NCBI GenBank assembly: GCA_023416735.1
Contig: JAEZGX010000009.1
Location: 62,001 to 126,000 of the forward strand
Source of the DNA: Verrucomicrobiota bacterium
GTDB lineage: Bacteria > Verrucomicrobiota > Verrucomicrobiia > Opitutales > Opitutaceae
Reading direction: 5' to 3'
Length of the DNA stretch: 64,000 nt
Below the pieces are notes generated by a model. The model was not told where the DNA came from, searched no databases, and was given only the letters and a program-made list of their open reading frames with translations. Every line of letters begins with the position of its first letter. Position 1 is the stretch's first letter. A program made the translations under genes and the position numbers. Positions 58,988 through 64,000 of this stretch are shown in pieces.

Positions 58988-61053
58988 TGCGCGCGTTCGA
59001 TGCGTGCCTCGCCCCCCGCCGTGAGAGGAAACACCACCTGCCAGCCCGCCACGCGCACGCCAGCCCTTCCGTCCTCGCGCACCAGCGTGGCGGCCTTGGC
59101 AGCGACGGGCGCCGCGTCGGCGTCGTCGACGAACAAGACGTGAAGGAAATAGTCGCGTTTCGCCGGCGCCGAGGGCGACACCTCCAATCGCCACGCGCCC
59201 GGCTCGCGTTCCGGCCGCGTCTTGTGCGTGGGGTCCCAAGGATGGTTTTCGCCGTTCACCCACGCCTCCTTGCCGGGCCCGCCGACGAGTTGAAGCTTCG
59301 CCTGCTCGGGCAGCAGCGTGAGACAGGAAAGGCGGCCGCCCTTGTGCTGCGCGACAGTCATGGGTCCGTCCACCGATGGCTGATTCACCGTGTGGAGCAG
59401 GAATTTCTTTTCGAACTCGGGCTTCGCGCTTTCCACGCGATCGAAGACGATCACGACCGGGTGCGGCCGCTCGGCACCGCGGAGGTAAACGATGTCGCGC
59501 TGCGCCAGCCGGACACGGGCGGGATCGTAGGCCTTGGTCGCATCGCCGGCTGCGTAGGTGTAGTCGGGCGTGTCGACATAGCGTGTGATTCCGTCGAGAT
59601 GTGCGTGGCCGCCGGGGAGCAGTTCCTCGAGTGTCGTCGGCTCCTTGCGATAGGTCTGCCCGCCGTCGTTCGAAGCGGGCTGACCCAGAACGGTCATCTC
59701 TTGCGCGGGATCGAAGACGACGATCGCGTTGTGCGCGATGGTGCGCGTGAAATAGTTCCGCCAGTGCGGGCCGCCGTAGCCGCCTTTCTGCGTGCCGCCC
59801 TCGTCGTAAACGCCCGAGTCGATCGCGAGCCCGCCGCGATAATGCAGCGTAAAGGAGTTCTCGTCGCGGTGGTGATGATTCGCCGAGTAGAACGGCACGG
59901 ACCGAAACTGCAGGTGCGTTGTCTCTTCGTCCCATCGGTCGCGCGCAATCACGACGCCGGAGTTGCGGAAATGGCGGCTCAACGGCAGCGGGGCGCGCGG
60001 ATCGTCGGGTGCACGGGGCTCGACGCGTTTGTCGCGATACAGGATATCGGCAAAACGATCGCCCTTCGGGGCGATGGACCAGGCGGCGTGAGGATCCTTC
60101 AGCACGCCGGCCGCGATCATGAGCGTGTCGCGATGATAGGGGTTCAGGTCGTTCACCACCGTGTAGGCGTCGCCAGTATTTGGATACGTGCCGTCGCCCT
60201 GCCGGCCGTAGACCCAGAACGACGGCAGCCGCGCCTGCCAGGGGAAGAAGACCGTCTCGTTGGTGGCGACCGACCAGACGAGATGGATGCCGGCCGTCAA
60301 ATACGAGGCGCTGTAGGACCAGCCCATGTGATAACCGCCATCACCCGCGATCCAGCTCTGCGCCGGGAAATAGCCGCGCACCCAGTGATCGCGCACGACC
60401 AGCAGTTTTTCCCGCAGCTCGGGTCGCTCGGACACCACCGCGAGCAGTCCGGCGGCGAGTGCGAAATTACCCCAGCGGGAATGCCCGCCGATGTATTGGG
60501 TCGCCGAACTCGCGAAATACCAGTTTCGATCGATGTGCGCGACAATGGCATCGACCAGACGCTGCTTCTCGGCGTCCGACAACCACGGATACAGCCAGTC
60601 GTAGGCGATCGCGAGGCACTGCAGCCGGCCGCGATACTCGTTGTCGTTGCCGACCGGACCGGCGGCGGCGAGCGCCTCGGCCCAGGCCTTGGCCCACGTG
60701 AGGTATTTCTCCTCGCCCGTGACCACCGCCGCAAAAATGACATTGCGCCCCGACCAGAGCTTGAGATGTGGGCCGCGCGCGAGCTCCGCCGCCGGCTGCC
60801 GCAGCGCACCCTGCTCGATCTCGTCGAGCATCTCCCGCCATTCCGCGCGGTATTCGCCCGCCACACGCTCGCGGATCGTCGGCAGATCCGAAGCGCGAAA
60901 AAACAACCGCGGATGACCGTCATGGACTTCGAACGCCGCCGGATCGTCGTGCACCTCGAGTTCAGGGATTTCAGACTGGCCAATCCGATAACTCCCCATG
61001 GCGCAGGCGGCGGTGGTCAACGAGAGAAGAAGGCGGAAAGCGATGGTTTTCAT
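58984..61053 (-). CDS. Secreted heparinase II/III-family polysaccharide lyase
   Basis: A 689-residue exported lyase. After a short signal peptide (residues 1-18) comes the alpha/alpha toroid (about 45-330) with HPRLFFRASDLPTIRERV, AIAYDWLYPWLSDAEKQRLV and WGNFALAAGLLAVV. The heparinase II/III C-terminal beta domain (about 370-660) has ANHHHRDENSFTLHYRGGLA followed by IDSGVYDEGG. The H-H-x-D-x-x-S-F box is the known family signature and the HSRWGNF stretch probably holds part of the active site. Substrates in this family include heparin, alginate and other uronates. It is sandwiched between two DUF4185-like genes with the SSS symporter upstream. Confidence 0.9.
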   Translation of the reverse strand: MKTIAFRLLLSLTTAACAMGSYRIGQSEIPELEVHDDPAAFEVHDGHPRLFFRASDLPTIRERVAGEYRAEWREMLDEIEQGALRQPAAELARGPHLKLWSGRNVIFAAVVTGEEKYLTWAKAWAEALAAAGPVGNDNEYRGRLQCLAIAYDWLYPWLSDAEKQRLVDAIVAHIDRNWYFASSATQYIGGHSRWGNFALAAGLLAVVSERPELREKLLVVRDHWVRGYFPAQSWIAGDGGYHMGWSYSASYLTAGIHLVWSVATNETVFFPWQARLPSFWVYGRQGDGTYPNTGDAYTVVNDLNPYHRDTLMIAAGVLKDPHAAWSIAPKGDRFADILYRDKRVEPRAPDDPRAPLPLSRHFRNSGVVIARDRWDEETTHLQFRSVPFYSANHHHRDENSFTLHYRGGLAIDSGVYDEGGTQKGGYGGPHWRNYFTRTIAHNAIVVFDPAQEMTVLGQPASNDGGQTYRKEPTTLEELLPGGHAHLDGITRYVDTPDYTYAAGDATKAYDPARVRLAQRDIVYLRGAERPHPVVIVFDRVESAKPEFEKKFLLHTVNQPSVDGPMTVAQHKGGRLSCLTLLPEQAKLQLVGGPGKEAWVNGENHPWDPTHKTRPEREPGAWRLEVSPSAPAKRDYFLHVLFVDDADAAPVAAKAATLVREDGRAGVRVAGWQVVFPLTAGGEARIERAQ

Positions 61054-61077
61054 GGCGAAGTGTCGGGGTGATCGGAG

Positions 61078-62130
61078 TCAGGGTTGTTCGGCCAGGACGA
61101 TCTTGGCGCGGCGCACGGCGAAGGAGTCGTCGCCGGAGAAGACCAAGTGAACGGTTGTGCCGTCCGCACTCATCCATTTTGCCGGGAAATCGCCGTGCTC
61201 GCCCGGACCGACGTCCCATTTTTCGGTGAAATACGCGGTGGTCCATGGTCCCCAGGGTTCAGGCGCATCGTAAACGGCGAAGCCGCCTTCGAAGCGGGTG
61301 TCGCCGCGATCACGATGTCCGCGCGGCTGCGGAATCGCCTGCCACCACAGGTATCGACGAAGGCCCGGATTGTAGGTGATCGCCGAGCGCAGACACGCGT
61401 CCTTGTTTTCGAACACCGCGGTGCGCTTCTCGATTTCCGGCGTCCAGGTCGGATGCCCATTCGCATCGGGGCCGGCGAAAAATTCCCACGCGGCGCGCTC
61501 CGTGAGCCGATCCTTCGGCGCGCGCATCAGGATGAAGCGATCGGCGGGCACGTCGGCTCGCGCGGCATCGTGCGAGTAGGCGTAAACGAAATCGTCGCGC
61601 GCACCGGCATAGCCGCGACCGAAGTTGATGAAACCGACGAGCCCGAACTCCGGGAAACTCCAGTCGGCAAAAGCCCACGTGCGTGCCTGATTGTGCGACC
61701 ACGCCAGCTGCGCCGCGCCGCCACGCTTGTCGGCGTGTCCAAACCACAGATACAGCACGTCGTCCACCGCGAGAATGCCCCACCCTTTCAGGCCGTTGCG
61801 CCCTTGGCCCGGTTGCTCTCCGAGCGAAAAGAGGTTCGTGCCCACAAAGTCGTCGGGCCCGCCCGTGACGCGCGCGAAACCGCAGCTCAGTTTTTCGGGC
61901 ACTTTCGGAACGAAGCCGGTGCCGTCGCCCCACGTGGTGTAGAGCGCGTCGTCGGCGCCCCAGGTCACGGGCCAGTTGTCGCCATCCTCGGCCGCGCGGC
62001 GGATGGTCTCCGGCGGCGCCCATTCGATCGCGCGGATCACCGGGCTGGGTGGATAGGCCGGGCCGGCCGCAGACGCAGAGGACACGGCGGCGCCGAGCAA
62101 GAGTAGTGAGAACAGTCCTTTAGTTTTCAT
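61078..62130 (-). CDS. Secreted DUF4185-like propeller protein
   Basis: A 350-residue exported protein. The signal peptide is KGLFSLLLLGAAVSSASA. The mature protein is the closest relative of the C-terminal domain of the fusion at 47.3 kb: DNWPVTWGADDALYTTWGDG, NFGRGYAGARDDFVYAYS, EPWGPWTTAYFTEKWDVGPG and KWMSADGTTVHLVFSGDD. The start ATG at 62130 overlaps the SSS symporter stop by four bases, so uptake and this protein are coupled. It is a DUF4185-like five-bladed-propeller candidate; catalytic carboxylates cannot be picked out by eye. Confidence 0.84.
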   Translation of the reverse strand: MKTKGLFSLLLLGAAVSSASAAGPAYPPSPVIRAIEWAPPETIRRAAEDGDNWPVTWGADDALYTTWGDGTGFVPKVPEKLSCGFARVTGGPDDFVGTNLFSLGEQPGQGRNGLKGWGILAVDDVLYLWFGHADKRGGAAQLAWSHNQARTWAFADWSFPEFGLVGFINFGRGYAGARDDFVYAYSHDAARADVPADRFILMRAPKDRLTERAAWEFFAGPDANGHPTWTPEIEKRTAVFENKDACLRSAITYNPGLRRYLWWQAIPQPRGHRDRGDTRFEGGFAVYDAPEPWGPWTTAYFTEKWDVGPGEHGDFPAKWMSADGTTVHLVFSGDDSFAVRRAKIVLAEQP

Positions 62131-64000
62131 GATGCGGCCAGACGTAGCAGGCTCCAAAACACTCCGACGATCCCCCCGGAAAGTGCGAGGCACGCGAGAA
62201 AGCCCCAGGTGTCGAGCCGGTTCCATTTCGTGAACTCCCACGCGGAATTCGGAAAGAGCTTCAAGTGATCGAAACGATGCGGGTCGCGCGAGGTCGCGGC
62301 CATTTCGTTCGCGTCGGCCTCGGGATCGGGGGCGACCGGCGTTTTCATTTTTCCGAAGAACGGATCGAGCACTTCACGTGGAGGCGGACGCGTCACCAGA
62401 CTCACCAGGATCAAAAACACAAACGGCGACAGGCCGTCGAAAAGCAGGCGAGCGGCGAAGCGATGCCCCGGCGACAACTGCTCCACCGGCACGCCGACCG
62501 CGTTAAGCAAGAACAGCTCGGTATGAAAACGCGTCCGCCCTTCGAGCGGACTGGCCGGGTCCTGCGGATCCAGCCGCGCCACACTTTCGAAATAAACGGG
62601 ATTGGGCCGGCCCTGCGCGTCGTCGACGCGGACGGTGAGCGCCGGGTGAAGTTGCAGCGCCGGCACCCGCGCGAGCACGAGCGGCCCGACGATGTTCACC
62701 AAGGTCGAAACCAGCACCGCCACCCACACCGCCGGCAGGGTCAGCCGCCGCCAGAAAAACATCAGAAACACCGCGGCCCCGAAGGGCACGTTGATCGTCA
62801 GGAGAAGCTGAAAGAATGTGAACACGTTTTCCGCCAGCAGCGCCGCGCCGACTCCGAGCAACAATACTGCAGCGATCGTCCAGCGGCCCGCCGTGACCGC
62901 TTCGCGCTCCGTCATCTGCGGCCGGAGCGGCCGCCAAAGCGTGCGCACCACCAGCGCGGACGCCGACATCGCCTGTGCGCCAACCGAGGACATGTTCGCC
63001 GCGAGCACGCCGGCGAGCATCACGCCCAGCAATCCGGGGCCGAGCAAATCGCGCGACATCGTGCCCCACACCATGTCCGGATCGGACACTCCGCCGGAGT
63101 AGAGCGCATAAGCCACGAGTCCGCAGAACGACCACAGAATCACCATGAAGCGCTTGGCGTAAGTGCCCGCGACCGCGCCGAAACGCGCGGAGAATTCCGT
63201 GCGCGCCGAACCGCTGATTGTCATGTTGCCCATGATGCCCGTGATCTGAACCCAGGAGACGAAAAACACGGCGAACACCGTCAGGCCTGTCACCTGGCTG
63301 ACGCCCGCCTCGCCGAAAAATTCGAACATCTGCCGCGGCACGCGCTGCGCGAGTTCGTCGAAACCGCCGATCGCGTTCAAACCGACCGGTAGCAGCATCG
63401 AGGAGAACACGAGGATCAACACGCATTGCACCATCTCGTTGATCGCGGTCGCTGTCATGCCGCCCATCAGGATGTAGGCGCCGATCACCAGGGTATAGAG
63501 AAGATAGAACGGCAGCGGATCGAACGGCTTCACGGTATCGTGCAACTCGTCGCGCGCCGCCCGCTCGCGCAAGACCCCAAGCTGGCTTTGCTGGGTCTCG
63601 TCGAGCGCGCCGGCCGCGGCCGCCTGCTCGAGCTTTCGCCATGTGTGATAGCCCTCGACGGACTGGCGCTCGGCTTCCGTCCAGCTCGCCTCCGGTTTCA
63701 CCACGACCGCCGTGGAAATCTTGTAGGTGACCAGATTGCCGAAACCGACGGTGATGATGACGGCCACCAGAAGTTGGAGCACTGCGTAGAACCGCGCGAG
63801 CCGGCGGCTGTTCATCCGCTGCTCGAGCAGGTCGGCCATTGTCACCAGTCGGACGCGACGGAACCAGAGATTCATGAACCAGAAATACGGGTTCATGAAA
63901 ACCATCTGGAAGGAAAGCCACGCGCCCGAGACGCCCTGCTGATAGACGAGGCTCGCCGTGCTTACGGCGTTGTTCGCATCGGTGGAATTTCCGAAGTTGA
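62127..64000 (-). CDS. SSS-family sodium/solute symporter, N-terminus beyond the window
   Basis: The frame is open to base 64000, so the first residues are missing; 624 codons are visible. The visible start NFGNSTDANNAVSTASLVYQ and LSFQMVFMNPYFWFMNLWFR with LVTMADLLEQR is the typical SSS segment between helices 2 and 4. Further conserved stretches are YILMGGMTATAINEMVQCV, LGVMLAGVLAANMSSVGAQA and INVPFGAAVFLMFFWRRLTL. A hydrophilic insert of about 60 residues (ASWTEAERQSVEGYHTWRKL) lies between helices, seen also in relatives of Planctomycetota/Verrucomicrobiota as far as I know. It is first in the row with the DUF4185-like and heparinase-like genes. Confidence 0.9.
   Translation of the reverse strand, partial: NFGNSTDANNAVSTASLVYQQGVSGAWLSFQMVFMNPYFWFMNLWFRRVRLVTMADLLEQRMNSRRLARFYAVLQLLVAVIITVGFGNLVTYKISTAVVVKPEASWTEAERQSVEGYHTWRKLEQAAAAGALDETQQSQLGVLRERAARDELHDTVKPFDPLPFYLLYTLVIGAYILMGGMTATAINEMVQCVLILVFSSMLLPVGLNAIGGFDELAQRVPRQMFEFFGEAGVSQVTGLTVFAVFFVSWVQITGIMGNMTISGSARTEFSARFGAVAGTYAKRFMVILWSFCGLVAYALYSGGVSDPDMVWGTMSRDLLGPGLLGVMLAGVLAANMSSVGAQAMSASALVVRTLWRPLRPQMTEREAVTAGRWTIAAVLLLGVGAALLAENVFTFFQLLLTINVPFGAAVFLMFFWRRLTLPAVWVAVLVSTLVNIVGPLVLARVPALQLHPALTVRVDDAQGRPNPVYFESVARLDPQDPASPLEGRTRFHTELFLLNAVGVPVEQLSPGHRFAARLLFDGLSPFVFLILVSLVTRPPPREVLDPFFGKMKTPVAPDPEADANEMAATSRDPHRFDHLKLFPNSAWEFTKWNRLDTWGFLACLALSGGIVGVFWSLLRLAAS

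Overview
The window reads as one contig of a GC-rich, free-living Gram-negative bacterium. The gene set resembles Opitutaceae (Verrucomicrobiota): lipoprotein Pal and secreted proteins imply an outer membrane, several secreted polysaccharide lyases carry a D-x-D-G-D-G-Y-x-N-L-E-E-W tail, and there are many Gfo/Idh/MocA oxidoreductases, SSS-type symporters, LmbE-type deacetylases and DUF4185-like propellers. This placement is inferred from gene content; no rRNA gene is present to confirm it.

Bases 1-16334 are core genome: an MBL-fold hydrolase (cut by the left edge), apaG, purH, an M48 lipoprotein protease, an M20 peptidase, Pal, a LuxR-type response regulator, tRNA-Lys(UUU), an ECF-like sigma factor overlapping its presumed anti-sigma factor, ruvA, dapB-dapA, a PilT/PilU ATPase with a secreted partner of unknown function, and fabD-lepA-lepB.

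From 16335 onward the window is accessory and catabolic. At 16.3-27.3 kb there is a GH1 beta-glucosidase, then a long minus-strand gene train running from a Gfo/Idh dehydrogenase at 27.3 kb through an uncharacterised 581-residue protein, a tiny zinc-ribbon protein, an epimerase-like SDR, a DHDPS-like aldolase, a secreted M14 carboxypeptidase, a CE7-like esterase and threonine dehydratase. At 27.4-34.4 kb a divergent pair of units carries gamma-glutamyltransferase, an M20 peptidase and a secreted beta-sandwich protein on one side, and a 2-hydroxyacid dehydrogenase plus an SSS symporter on the other.

Bases 34.4-49.5 kb form a pectin-type locus: three paralogous PL1-like pectate lyases, a LacI-family regulator, a Gfo/Idh dehydrogenase, an unknown secreted protein, and a serine hydrolase fused to a DUF4185-like propeller. 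One lyase (37597-41721) is split by a single in-frame TAA where its paralogue has Gln. Five 16-bp near-palindromes of the form TCNMATNCGCATNNGA lie at the promoters of this locus and look like operators of the LacI protein.

Bases 49.5-56.7 kb hold a tightly coupled six-gene amino-sugar operon: nucleotidyltransferase, NahK-like anomeric kinase, GalE-like epimerase, NagB-LmbE fusion, ROK-like kinase and LmbE deacetylase. A GntR-type regulator is divergent from it. The intergenic region is dense in GTTGC half-sites, and similar half-sites sit upstream of the 27.3 kb gene train, suggesting one regulon for two distant operons. The window ends (57.9-64.0 kb) in a second uptake and depolymerisation unit: SSS symporter (cut by the right edge), DUF4185-like protein, heparinase II/III-like lyase, and another DUF4185-like protein. 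No CRISPR array, insertion sequence, phage or rRNA gene was seen.
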